From Isoetes taiwanensis (taxonomy: Eukaryota > Streptophyta > Lycopodiopsida > Isoetales > Isoetaceae), in assembly GCA_021234155.1 (NCBI GenBank), contig JAJEKV010000020.1, positions 3,332,563 through 3,396,562 of the forward strand: a stretch of DNA of 64,000 bases, in the 5' to 3' direction. Below, one piece after another: positions 41,761 through 52,847 of this stretch. Under the pieces are notes generated by a model. The model made no database searches, was not told where the DNA came from, and saw only the letters and a list, made by a program, of their open reading frames with translations. A program made the position numbers and the translations under genes. Every line of letters starts with the position of its first letter. Position 1 is the first letter of the stretch.

Positions 41761-44700
41761 ATTTCTGCTGGCTCTTTTAATGCATGCGATTAACATAATT
41801 ACCCTAAGGTAATGTTTATGAATTAACATTCTCATAGTATCGGATACATTACTTCCGATAGTATAATTATATTTACTCTAAGCTTTGCAATATTTAAGGA
41901 CTTTTAGATCGCGATTATTTTAACAATAACCCTGGTTTAGACCTATTGTTACATAGACAAGGTTTTAATTATCATAAGAATTAGATGTGCTTCTTATTCT
42001 CTTCCTTGGGTCCTGCATTACCCTTGGGAGTATATCCCTAAGATGCACTTAAGTATATCTGAATTCTATTTTCTATTTATATTTATAAGGACCTCGAGGT
42101 CGTATAGCTATCCTTGGAAGGAATTGCATCCTTGCAAAGGATTAATTAACATGCTACCTCATATACCGTTGTTATTTAACTTATTTCCCTATGATACATT
42201 AACGTACAACAATTTTTATGCAGTTATTAGGGTCTATATTTAACTTATCAATAAGACACATTAAAGCTTATAATACATGCGCACACCTTACCTAAGGCTA
42301 GCACACATCGACCCATTGAGCCGGCGTCGAGTAATTTTGGAGATGACTTGGTCGTTGCATTGCTCCCATAGTTTTGCTCCACTTCATTGGTGTAGTTAGC
42401 TACTACGTCAGTCTCGCACGTTGAAGGCCTCCTGAGCACTAAGGTATCTATCTATCTTACGCTCTATTCGCTTCGGCCATTGCCGGAGTGAACTCTATTC
42501 TATGGGTCGGTCAATTCGATGCAAGTACGTTCAATCAAAAAAATTGAGCCCTCCCACTTTCTTCGAAAAGACAATGGTCCTGCACCCCTTCAATGACGTT
42601 GTACACAACGTCATATCTATTCTCTCCCCTTAAGAGGTTATACGCTTCTTACTTAGCGCATTACTTTACTAGCCTTAGCTAACATATATAACCATCTAAG
42701 ATGGATGCACATATTATGTTATCATTTGTTCCAATATAGTTATGGGTTACCTACTTGGTTAGAACGATTCTACCCCACAAGGTTTTGTCATGACGACAAT
42801 TCCTTTTGTCTCAAAAGACTATTTGATTACTATAATTCTTATTTTAGATGTACCTTACATGTATTATTCTTTTATATTCTAGAGATTCCCCCTTTCTTAG
42901 TTATTTAAACTCTTGGAATATTCCTACCAATCGAATTGATGCCATCGTAACAAGTTGGCCGGACTTGTTAGATTACTTCTTTTCTTTCGGTTGGATTATT
43001 CTTTTGGAGGTACTAGATTTATACATGGTCAACAGTTATCCTAGTAATGATTCCTTCTTAGCGAGGTGATCAATCTCACCAAGTGGTTTCAATATGTTGG
43101 ACGTCTGTTAACAATCGTGTATAATTATAGTTATTCCTATGCATTTCCTTCCCAATCCTTGACGCTTAGCTCAATATTGGGGCAATCCTTTCAGCGAGAA
43201 TATCTGGAAATGCCTTCTAATCCCAATATGGATGTTGCCGTCCCGCATTTAACCTACTAGGCCCCATGGCCTTAGATCCCCGAGCTTGCTAGAAGCTCAT
43301 CCACTCGTTAATGCGCTTGAAGTAAGGTGCGTTCTTCCAAGTAAACGATACTTCAGTCTCCTTGACGGTGGCTCCCCTTTGATGTAGAGGTTGACTTTGT
43401 TCGTTAGAAGCCTCTCATTGCTGGTGGCTTGATGGTGTAGTTGATCACTTGAAATCTTCCATGCCGCTTTTGAAAAGCCTAAAGGTGGCGCCGTTGAAAA
43501 AGATCTTTCATCTTGAACTTTTTGTCTTGGCAGCTAAAGGGCGACTCTGTGATCCGATATTGTTTCTTGACTCCATCGGCGTCTCATCATACGTCGAGTC
43601 CTCTTGTTGCCTGAAGAGTGTTAAGGATGTTGATTGCTTCACCCCTGCAAATTGCCTGACATCTCTTCCTTTGATTTGTTACGCTATGGGAGGGAAGGAA
43701 TAACAAGGGAACTATATATGCAAAGCATATAGCTTACATAATTACAATTACTACTAGAGTTATTAAGTCCCCCTTGTGCCTCCCTTTGAGTTGCACACCT
43801 ACTCCTTGGTAATGTCATCGGTGTTCCTCCCGGTGCAATGGTGTTGACGATCTATATCCTCTTATTTGTACGTCAGCTCGTACTCGGGGTAACTTGTTGA
43901 TACACTTGGGCCCTCTGATGTTTGTCGGCGATGGCACAACACGCTTTGCATCACATTCTAACTAAAGGTGTGCTGGTCGTTGATGCTTCGACATTTTAGT
44001 CTGCTTCCTGATCCTGTTCTCGGGCGGTAATTGTTCCCCCCTTCATGATACTTGAAGCTATTTGGAGGCGTCTCTTGAGGCTGTGCGCGCTTCCTTTGGC
44101 TATACTCCTCTGGAGTTATTCTCTTCTGCCGTTGTTCTTTGAATCATCCATCCTTGGGTTCACCAAGTTGCATGCAAGTCCGCATGCAAGTTATCGGTTC
44201 GCCTCGCCTCACCTAATTGCTTCTCCATTGAGCTTCCAATCTTCCTTGTTTGATCCCCTCGGTCACACGGCTTGGACATTGTCACGTTCCTCAGTGCTAT
44301 GCCATCTTCTTGTCTTGAGGGACCCTCCGGTGGTTTTGATTGTGCCCGTCAGTTTTGATCCTCCTGTTGCCTCTAGGGAGCTCGTGGAAGAAGTCGGTTG
44401 CTAGCACTTCTCCAGCTTTCAGTTCCTGACCTTTGTCCCTCTATGCATGTCGGTCTCTCTGTCAAGTAAAGCTTCATGGCTCTCCTCCCTGCTGGCTATA
44501 TTGTCGGGATGATGGATCCTTATATCTGCGCAGCTTGACCCTTGAGTTGAAGAAGTACCTGCCTTAGATATACTCTTGTCGTTGAATAGCCTGGCTATTA
44601 TCTTGAACTCTCTTTTTTTTTTTTTTTTGCCGAAGGTGCTTCAGTTGCTATCCTTGTTGTTAAGGTGTCGAATGCTTCTACCTTGGGCGTTTGACGTGCC

Positions 44701-47519
44701 ACATGTCGGAGATATGATCGGCTTCTTCTCTTCTAATTACTGGTAGGAGTACCTGACGAGGCCATCACCTAGTTGTTGAAGGCATATCTCCTCGTCGCAG
44801 TGCCTTTCGTAAGTGCATCTCCATCTAATACACATGTCATAGCGCATCACCCTATATTACCACAAGGTGGAATTATGGTTGTCGAGATGTTGCCTTCTTA
44901 GTTGGCTCGTTGATGTCGGGTCGTTCCTCCTTCTATTGTTGAGGCCACTCGTGTCATAAGTTCGTCAAGTGTTGCCGCTGCCACAAGAGGTAGTGGTGCG
45001 CCCTGACGATGTCCTGGTGTAGCGCTGATGATCTTGAGATGACCGGTGTTGTCTCTTATTCTGACATTGGGTGGACGAGCGGTCTTTTACTTGAGGGCAA
45101 TTCCCGAAGTGTTTAGAGTCGAAGGTTTGCTTGGGCTCTGGTCGTTTCTCCCTCGTACTTGCTCTTCCATTTTGATCTTGGGCTATAGTTATGCTTCCTT
45201 GCTTCCTCATTTGGTAGTCGAAGTGAAGGAGCTTCCTGATCTAAGCGCTAAATCCGTAAAACATGACTTTAAACTCATGTTTCTCCACTATATTTGTGAG
45301 CACCCGAGATATACAATAGACATATACGCATTTACATTGGGATTTTAATTCATCCACTTTTTCAAAACAACTACGAAGATCTACTTAAATGTTTATACTC
45401 CTTTAGGGTTTCCCCTCCTCCTATCGCTTTTGATTCTTTGGTTTTGCTGCATCTTCTTCGCTTACGGTTGACTCGGGATTCCTTGAGATGCTGCTACTAT
45501 TGTTGAGCTTCATGTTCGATCTGAGCTCGTCACCCCAAGTTCTGCGAAGAGTGTTCGTCGATGTGGTCCCTTGAAAAGATGCTCCTCCTTAATGTGTATG
45601 TCATGCGTAAGTAAAATGTGGTGACCGCTCAACGTCCCTATATGCGATTAATGTCGTTGCAAGGTTGCCGATGTGCGGTGCCATTGATCGATTGATCACA
45701 CGGGCTGTTGCGATCGGGCGTTCTTGAATGTCTTGGCTCGAGATCGTGGTCGGTCGGCAGGGCATTGTCATTCCTCCTCAGGGTTGAATTTCTGAAGTCG
45801 CCCTGTTGATTGGGCTTCGCTTCATTCGAGGTGCCTCTCCCCTGCTTGGAAGTGTGGTCATCTCCATTGCACCTACCCTAGCTCCTTCGGGTTGCCTTTC
45901 GCGTGATTTGTACCTCTTGGCTAGGTCGTCTCCTCCCGCCCTTTGGGTCCTATCCATTCGAAGTCTCGCGCACTCCTTGGCTGACGTAGTAAAGTCGTCA
46001 TTCCTTTGGTCTCTAGGTGTTTTACGGGTCCCAATTCTTGTTCGAAATTGAATATTCTCCTCCTTGATCTTGCCCCTAATGCTGATATAGGCCTTCAAGT
46101 TGGAGATGTTCCTTCCCTGATATGCGTCTCCTTCCCCTCATGGTCTCCTACGTTTTGGAACCAATGAAAGTTCTCCTGCTGGTGCAAGGGAGCTGGAAGC
46201 TGGAAGCTCGTCCTGGTCAGCCTTAGGTGCTTTGTGGTTGCTTAGCTTGGTTGCTCTTTTTGTTGACGTCGCATTACATTCGCTTGAGCTGCTGGGCTGC
46301 AAGGTCGTGGTTGTCTTCCCTCCGGTTTCTATACGCTCCTGTGTCGCCATGACTTCTCTCCTCGATGAAAGATTATGCCCTCTGACCTTAGCTCGTGATG
46401 CCAACGTGGCATCTATGTCTAACGTCTTCCTGCACCTGTATTTTGCTGCCTTGCATTCTTCCATTTGAGCCTCATGTGCGTCGAGTTGGTGAAGGCATCG
46501 AGATCCTCTTTCTGATGACCTCGTGGATGAGGTAGCCGGGAGGTTGACATCTAGAAAATTCTTGATGCCGTTGGTTACCAAATATTCTTCCCATTTGATG
46601 AAGATTGATGATAGGCCGGTGGTGTCCTGTTCTACTCGTTTGTCAGTTGAGGTGTTTATCGTTGTGCTTCCCTCTCTTGGGTCTGCCTTTTCGGTCTCCT
46701 CTCCTTATCTGTCTGTACATCGGCTGGGACCTTGATGTCTTCAAGAAGTTGCGCCTCTAGGTCTTCTGTGGCTCTGGCCCTGCACTTCGAAAGCAACGCT
46801 CGTATATTCTAGAGCCTAAGGGTCCACTTGAAGGGCTCTCCTACAACATTTTGGGCTCTATAAGCAAGCAAGATGGCTCGAGCAGCATTACTGGAGACAT
46901 ATCTATAATCTGCAAGTCTATGGACATTAGGATGTGTGGTATGGCATGAAATGAGGGTTGTTTTGCAAAACCTCCATGATGTTTGAGGCATACTCTAAGG
47001 TCCTAGCAAAGTTGGTTTGGGGAGTCCAATCTCTACACATGGAGTGACTTGGGCAGCTCTAGACTCTAGCTCCTTTCTAGGTATCCCGCAATAGGGAGTG
47101 TCAATGTGGCTTGCATTTGTATATAGGTCAAACTCTATTAGAAGGACACAAAATTAGGTCAAGGTTTATGCCTTTGGCATGAGCAGAGGTGATGTACCAA
47201 CCGTTGGACTTGGGTTGCTATGCTGAGGTCTAGATGACTATAATAAAGGGGTGTTCTTGGGCACTTCTATCTAGGAGTAAGGCATCAGCTTTGAGCCGAG
47301 AGCAATACTTGTGAGGTACTAATGGGGTATGCTTCTATTTACAAACAAACCACAGTTTGGAAAAACAATTCAAGGGTTTGAGCAATTTTGGTCATTTTGA
47401 GCTGGGGTTTGACATTTCTAGCCTAATTTGAGGTCATAAATGGATTCTAGGCTGTCTAACGGTCCTATTGCAACAAATTTTAGGCGATTTGGAGCTCTGT
47501 AGCTCAAGTTATGGGGTTT
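41761..47519 (-). other. interior of element D, decayed or non-coding
   Basis: I find no RT, protease, integrase or histone motif here. Left of 43,500 the sequence is AT-rich with no minus-strand frame of note. Between 43,800 and 47,000 the minus strand is rich in charged and Gln residues in short broken frames (for example 45,210-44,965 and 46,098-45,778), suggesting a former Gag-like or accessory protein. A poly-T run lies at 44,610-44,628. Confidence 0.5.
46138..46581 (-). CDS. open frame in element D, 147 codons, unknown product
   Basis: This is the longest minus-strand frame inside D. It is hydrophilic, with STRSSERGSRCLHQLDAHEA, ERIETGGKTTTTLQPSSSS and a basic end (LSLVPKRRRP). It is not recognised. 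It lies in the position where A and B have ORF2 or gag, so it may be a remnant of an accessory or Gag-type protein. The upstream frame continues with Lys/Arg/Asp-rich pieces. Coding status is uncertain. Confidence 0.35.
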   Translation of the reverse strand: MVTNGIKNFLDVNLPATSSTRSSERGSRCLHQLDAHEAQMEECKAAKYRCRKTLDIDATLASRAKVRGHNLSSRREVMATQERIETGGKTTTTLQPSSSSECNATSTKRATKLSNHKAPKADQDELPASSSLAPAGELSLVPKRRRP

Positions 47520-47529
47520 GAAAAATCGG

Positions 47530-48555
47530 ACCCCTCTAAGAGTGCGCGAGGAGGGTGTTAGGTTGGGACCTAAGTGGCCTCTGGCGCACTCTTGGAGGTG
47601 TTGGTCTATCTATGCCTAATGGATGCCAAGAACAAGTTCAAAGACGTGAATTCCTACTTATTTTCCTCTTAACTGCAAGTTTCTTTGCTTATTTACTTCA
47701 TTTGGAGCAGGTAAGTGGCTGATCAAGGGCCCAGTTGGCTGGACCCCTCTAAGAGTGCGCTAGAAGGGTGTTAGGTCCGGACCTAACTATGCCCTGGCGC
47801 ACCCTTAGAGGTGTTGCCCCTTTCTGTTCTAACTTTTCCAATTGACACATATTAACATGCGTTTCCCACTAATTTAAGCATTCTAAGTAAGATTCTACCA
47901 TTTCTTTTACACTTTGAGTAAGTTTTGAGCAAATTCCGAGGTCACTTTTAGAGGACCCCTCTAAGCATGCGCGAGGAGGGTGTTAGGTCGTGACCTAACT
48001 ATGCCCTGGCGCACCCTTAGAGGTGTTGCTCCAAAATGACTTTTACTTAGATCAACGCCGTCGCCCACAGAATACACAGATAAAGGCCATGACCAGAAGG
48101 CCTCCCTGGAAGCTCGCTGGGATCGCTTGGCACCCCGCCGAAAAAAGAAAGCAGCGTGCAAACTCATCCGTGGCCTAAAAATTTGGCTGTGGAAAAATCT
48201 TAAAATAGCTTAAATTTGGTTGGCGCTCCTTATAATCTGCAATTGAGCCTTTGCAAAAACATCCATGAAAAAAGGGAGTTGCAAAGCACCCAAAATAGCA
48301 ATAACCATTCAAGCTCCTCCCACATGGCAAATTATACCATTTTTTATACAATACGATACCGAAATTATAGTCTGTGTTTTAACATACAAATTTAGCTAAT
48401 TCGAGCTTTTTAAATGGGATTTCATCCTTTATTTTACCATTTGGGGCTCCTAAGGCCGAGTTCTAGGGTTCATATGGGGTGACCCCTCTAAGAGTGCGCG
48501 AGGAGGGTGTTAGGTCATGACCTAACTATGCTCTGGCGCACCCTTAGAGGTGTCG
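47530..48555 (-). repeat. four leader hairpin units of element D
   Basis: There are four copies of 75 bp: 47,530-47,604, 47,742-47,816, 47,954-48,028 and 48,481-48,555. Each has outer arms CCTCTAAGAGTGCGC and GCGCACCCTTAGAGG that pair almost perfectly. Each also has an inner near-palindrome GTTAGGTCNTGACCTAAC. Spacing of the first three is about 212 bp; the fourth is 453 bp further. The sequence between units is AT-rich and without an ORF that I recognise. Confidence 0.9.
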
Positions 48556-48796
48556 GCCAAAAAGTGACTAAAATTTATTAGGCTTTCCTAGGAAACTTTT
48601 CTCCTGTCTATTTCATCTTAAATATGTTCTCTAATTATCCTAATTCTAGATAATTACTAACTCTACCCCGGGAAAGAAAAAATTTCCCACTACTCGAGGT
48701 TCGTGCTTGGGCTTTTATCTCCAAGACTGAATGTCTAGATTAGTTAGTTCCTATAGGATTACGGTCAGTGCTCGATCCTGGTCTGCCAAGATCAAA

Positions 48797-48808
48797 GCTC
48801 TGATACCA
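48797..48808 (-). other. primer-binding site of element D
   Basis: GCTCTGATACCA, the exact reverse complement of TGGTATCAGAGC (tRNA-iMet type), one base from the LTR. Confidence 0.92.
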
Positions 48809-48809
48809 T

Positions 48810-50265
48810 TGTGACGGCCCCAGCTCCTATACGATGCCCCAATCGCGTATAGAAACTGGAGATCATCCCTCAAACCAGCATCTGCTCGCTGACATGAGGC
48901 CGTCCACCTAACATCGGGCTCTTGCTGGTGGCCAAGAACCCGACGGGGAAGAATGGACGTGTCATTCATCCCGTCTCCCTCGGGATCGATCTAGCTGCGG
49001 AAGCGTAAACACACATGAGCACATGACATCAATCAACAATAACATACCGACCTCGAAGGGTGGTCCACCATATCAAGTAGCTGCAACAACACATCAGTAC
49101 ATCAACATAACATGGGGAAATCCTACCCAGGCTCAGACTCTTGGGGAAAGACTGACGGCTTGGGTCTCCGGATAACAATGCAGACAAAATTCATGGCAAA
49201 TGGATTTGGCTGGCATAGGAACATGGTCGCTGGGTAGTCCACTCCATCCGCCCCTCCTGTGCATGCATACTTTGCGATAGGGCGAAAAGTATTGGAGCTT
49301 GACCGTAGCCGCTTAGGGTTCATAGCCAAAGGGGCTACTACTGGGTTGCATCTCCCCAGCTCCCGATGAGGCAGGGAGGATCACTCTCCTCCAGAAGGTT
49401 CATGCCAATCACAGGCGAGCTAGAGAGCCACTGCTCGTATACGACTTGAACCCCTAGAAGATGACGCATCACCCAAGAGGTGTCGAGCCCATACCCTGCC
49501 CGCACGTAGTGCCAGGGTATTAGGCCTAGCCCACAATGTTCCCCGTACTGCCGCTACGCACTAGAGGGATCAACTGTGGATCGACAAGCCCTTCCTTTTC
49601 AATAGGTCTAGCTCCGCCACCCACAATCGGCGGGGCTCTTATGCATCGTGCCGCATTAATGGGAATTAATGGGCTAAAACTAGGATCATACAACTACTTG
49701 GGCTCTCGGGTCTCTACCCCCTTCCTACACAAGAGAGTGGCATAGAATGTCAAAACATCATCACAAATGTAACTGAAAACAATAGAATACATCTATTCTA
49801 ATCTACCTAATCATACATGGTTAGGTTTCTTTGTTAGTGTCTATCATTCTTAGGCTGTAGGGGTCGCCTATAGCTAAGAATGAATGCTAAACCTACTGAA
49901 AGAGGCCTGATAATTCGAATCTACCTATCGAATCAACTGTTCACCCGCATCTTGGCCGGTTCCCACTCCCCTGAAAGCGTCCATGCTGCTGATCTCGGGT
50001 CTGCTGATCTTGGATCGAGCTGCAACCTAGGGAATCCGACTTCTCTGCTTCCGTTCAGGCGGAAATGCGTCCTCTCCTGCTCCAATCCGAGACTCAGGGG
50101 CTGAAACTGAAACGGTTTCCCTTTTAGGGTTTATGCCCCTTTATCTCCACGCATTTAGGGCTGGTCCCTTTTTGGTCAATGGGTCATTGCCACGTGGCAA
50201 AAAGGGATTATATTCACATGTTGCTTTAACATGTGCAATATAATGGTTCACAAGGTCGTACCCTA
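48810..50265 (-). repeat. 5' LTR of element D (right, outer end missing)
   Basis: Colinear with 39,225-40,674, then it stops after GTACCCTA. The last 86 bp of the other LTR, including the CGTCACA end, are absent. Adjacent sequence AGGGTACTACCC is unrelated to the LTR. Confidence 0.92.
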
Positions 50266-51453
50266 GGGTACTACCCTTTACGGTCATTCAACGACTTGAA
50301 ACAAATTTAGATGAGGTGGCAGGCCACATGGATAGGTAGAATTGCAGGAATTGTTGTAGAGAAATAGGCAGGCCTGCAAAACATCAGTATATCAAAAATC
50401 TCACATTTATCTCAAATTTTTGGGTCTTAAAGTAAATTTAGCATAAAACTTGAACAATTCTAACATTACAAAATACTCTCTATATGAGCCAATGGCATCC
50501 CATTAGTTTATTAAAAGTTAGTGGTTAAATTATTTAAGCTCAGGGGCGTTTGGGAGTTTTTTCCTGAAAGGTATTATTATCTTGAAAATACTAATTTTTT
50601 TTAGATGTTAAACGAGTCAAATTGCGAGGTGGAGGTAACCCAATCCTTCCGGAGCATCAAATGTCAGACTCAGGTTAGGCATGTGTTAGTAGCATATCTT
50701 TTCATCAAACTATCAAAATGAACTACATTTTCTTTATGAGACGTCTTTCGAACCATGTCGATAAGTGAAATCTTTGAATTCAACATTAGCTCATAGTTCA
50801 TACGGTTCTAATTATGTTTGCCCAATTCGTTTGGTATTTGGGGAGGGTCTTCACGCAATGGTGGGAACTAAGATTTTGGTATTGTATCGTATTGAAAATG
50901 GTATATTTGTCCATGTTTGAGCTGCTTGTTTGCTTTCGGGGCCAAGTTTCTATTTGTGTGTTTTTTTATTGTAATTGAGTTCAATGGTGCGGGAAAGGGA
51001 ATGTGAAGTATGTTTTTGGAAGGTCTGTTCTGTCGACATGCCACTGGGTGAAATCGGGCAGGGGATGGTGTGAGGGAGTCGAAGAAGGCCGACGATCGCG
51101 GGGGCGCTCCCATATGCCGCCGGTTTTGGCTGGGGCGTTTGCACAACAGGTCAAAACGGCCAAATCTGTATGAGTCGTTTGAGATCAGGGGATTTCGGCC
51201 CTTCTGTACAGTGCATTTCCAGGGAACGCAGGAAGATTCAGATGCCTCAATTCTGGTTCATTCTCAATTTGCCTTATCTTCTGAAATCGGGATACTAGGA
51301 ACCAATTCCGGCCCTTATCAGGTTGTTCTAGCGTAACCCACTCAGTCGATTTCATCCCTGGCAGCCAATCCGGTACTTCCTCTGATTCGTGTTTCCCTTG
51401 AGCAAATCGGCCATCTTCCTTCAGTGTTGGTCTGATTTTTTTGAGATTCAACA
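50266..51453. other. unassigned intergenic sequence
   Basis: Unique-looking sequence to the right of element D. It may include the displaced 5' end of LINE2, but I see no motif proving it. Frames up to 92 codons occur (for example plus 51,070-51,336), without recognisable domain or codon pattern. I see no RNA gene. Confidence 0.4.
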
Positions 51454-51560
51454 AGCAAAAGAATAGCTATTGCAGCTGCTGAAGCAGCTACTGGATTAGC
51501 GATTGTTCTAGCTATCTATCGCAACAGAAAATCAATTCGTATTGATCTATTGGGTGTTCA
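51454..51560 (+). pseudogene. ndhE: plastid ndhE fragment in nuclear DNA (NUPT)
   Basis: The frame reads [20 protein letters not shown] then [10 protein letters not shown]. This is the C-terminal end of the chloroplast NDH subunit 4L, where plastid proteins read [20 protein letters not shown] and NRKSTRIN. Only the last third of the gene is present. The sequence before and after does not continue as plastid DNA that I recognise. It is a small transferred fragment, not functional. Confidence 0.85.
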
Positions 51561-52847
51561 AAGAAGAGCAGTGTGGGGAGTAGGCGGGTTCTGGAAGCTT
51601 CTGTTTTTTTTTTGCCGTAGTGGGCTATAAACAATTTTATTTATGGTGATGCATGTCGATTGTACACCTTTGAAGTTTGTAGGGGTCCTTGCCTTCAAAA
51701 AACAGAAGGCCGTTGTTCTGGTATAAAGGGAGGAATATTCCTCCCTTGGACGGCCGCCAATGCAAAATAAAAACATCCCATAAAGTTACCAATAACATAC
51801 ATGTAGTGTGCTAATTTCGTTTTGGGTCAGCTTAAATGGTTATTGCTATTTTGGGTTCCCTTCTTTCATGGATGTTTTTGCATTATTTGTAATGGTTGAA
51901 AGGAAGGGTATTTTTAATTTTAGGGCCACGGATAAGATTGCACGCTGGTTTCTTTTTTTGGGCGAGGTGCAGCGAGGGATCCGGGTTGCAAGAATCGGCA
52001 GCTGGGGGTTTTGTGCCGGATTTGAGGTTAAGAATGCTAGAACGGACGAAGAAATCTAACATGCGGAGTTGCTGCTGCTAAATTAAAGCTCTGATTGGAT
52101 TCCGCGTGGCTGGGAAGAGCATATGGACAATTTTTTGGCTGAAGCAGAGCGGCAAAGCCCCTTTTTCCTTCGATTCTTTCCAAATCCGACCCCCTCGGCT
52201 TCCTTCTGAATGCAACGTGAAGAACTGCTTTCTTGCTTTCTCAAGATCCCTGATGCGGCTTCTACCTGTGGAACGCCGGCTATGGCATCTCCAAGCGACT
52301 GCTCTGGATAAGAGTACAGCTGATTGCATAATATTTCTGCTAAGCTAACGCGGAAAGAGGAGCTTTCAAGTTATTAGAAGAGGATCCGCCTTCAATAGCC
52401 GCAGCTATGGCAGATTCTTTGAGCTTCACCATTCTCTGAGCTCCATCCATTCTTCCATCCCAAATCTGGTTCCCACCTTCATCCGGACTCCTGCCCAGGA
52501 CTAGAAGAGGATTGTTTCCAACGTGTTTCATTGGGGCAGTCCTGCTTGCTTCCTGCTTGCTTTGTTTCATTTGCTGGTTGCTGCAGTGGAGGCCTGACCA
52601 TTGGCTTCTTTAGTTTGCTTTTTTCTTGTGCTCAACCATGTGTTCGATCGACACCATAGGAAGTGGTTTTTTATTTTTGGGTCAAAATGCTGATGGCCAT
52701 TGATCTGGCACAATGGCTCTGAATAAAATCTGGAATAAAACCCATAAATATAGTAATAAACGTTAAATACAGTGGTATGATGGTTGTTCTGGCTTATAAA
52801 CACTTACTTTTTCATATCTGTAAGCACATGTTTTCATTTCAAATGCC
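51561..52847. other. upstream region of the PPR gene
   Basis: No recognised gene. It contains a poly-T run (51,603-51,613) and scattered short frames (for example 51,808-52,059 plus) without domains. The PPR promoter and leader must lie here. In-frame TAA at 52,821 closes the PPR frame upstream of its first ATG. A clear TATA element is not obvious. Confidence 0.4.

Larger units (their letters stand above)
39225..50265 (-). mobile_element. Element D: LTR retrotransposon without recognisable pol (non-autonomous)
   Basis: A minus-strand element with LTRs 39,225-40,760 and 48,810-50,265 and a perfect primer site at 48,797-48,808. It has the same LTR ends, 3' block and leader-hairpin style as A and B. 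Over about 8 kb of interior I see no RT, integrase or protease motif in any minus frame, and no histone fold. The right LTR lacks its outer 86 bp (the left LTR sequence after CCCTA, 40,675-40,760), so no TSD can be checked on that side. The left flank is GTCCT, inside LINE2. It probably depended on proteins of related elements. Confidence 0.85.

Noticed and set aside
47961-48167. Histone gene in element D leader
   Set aside because: The frame between D's hairpins shows no H3 segment in any frame that I could read.
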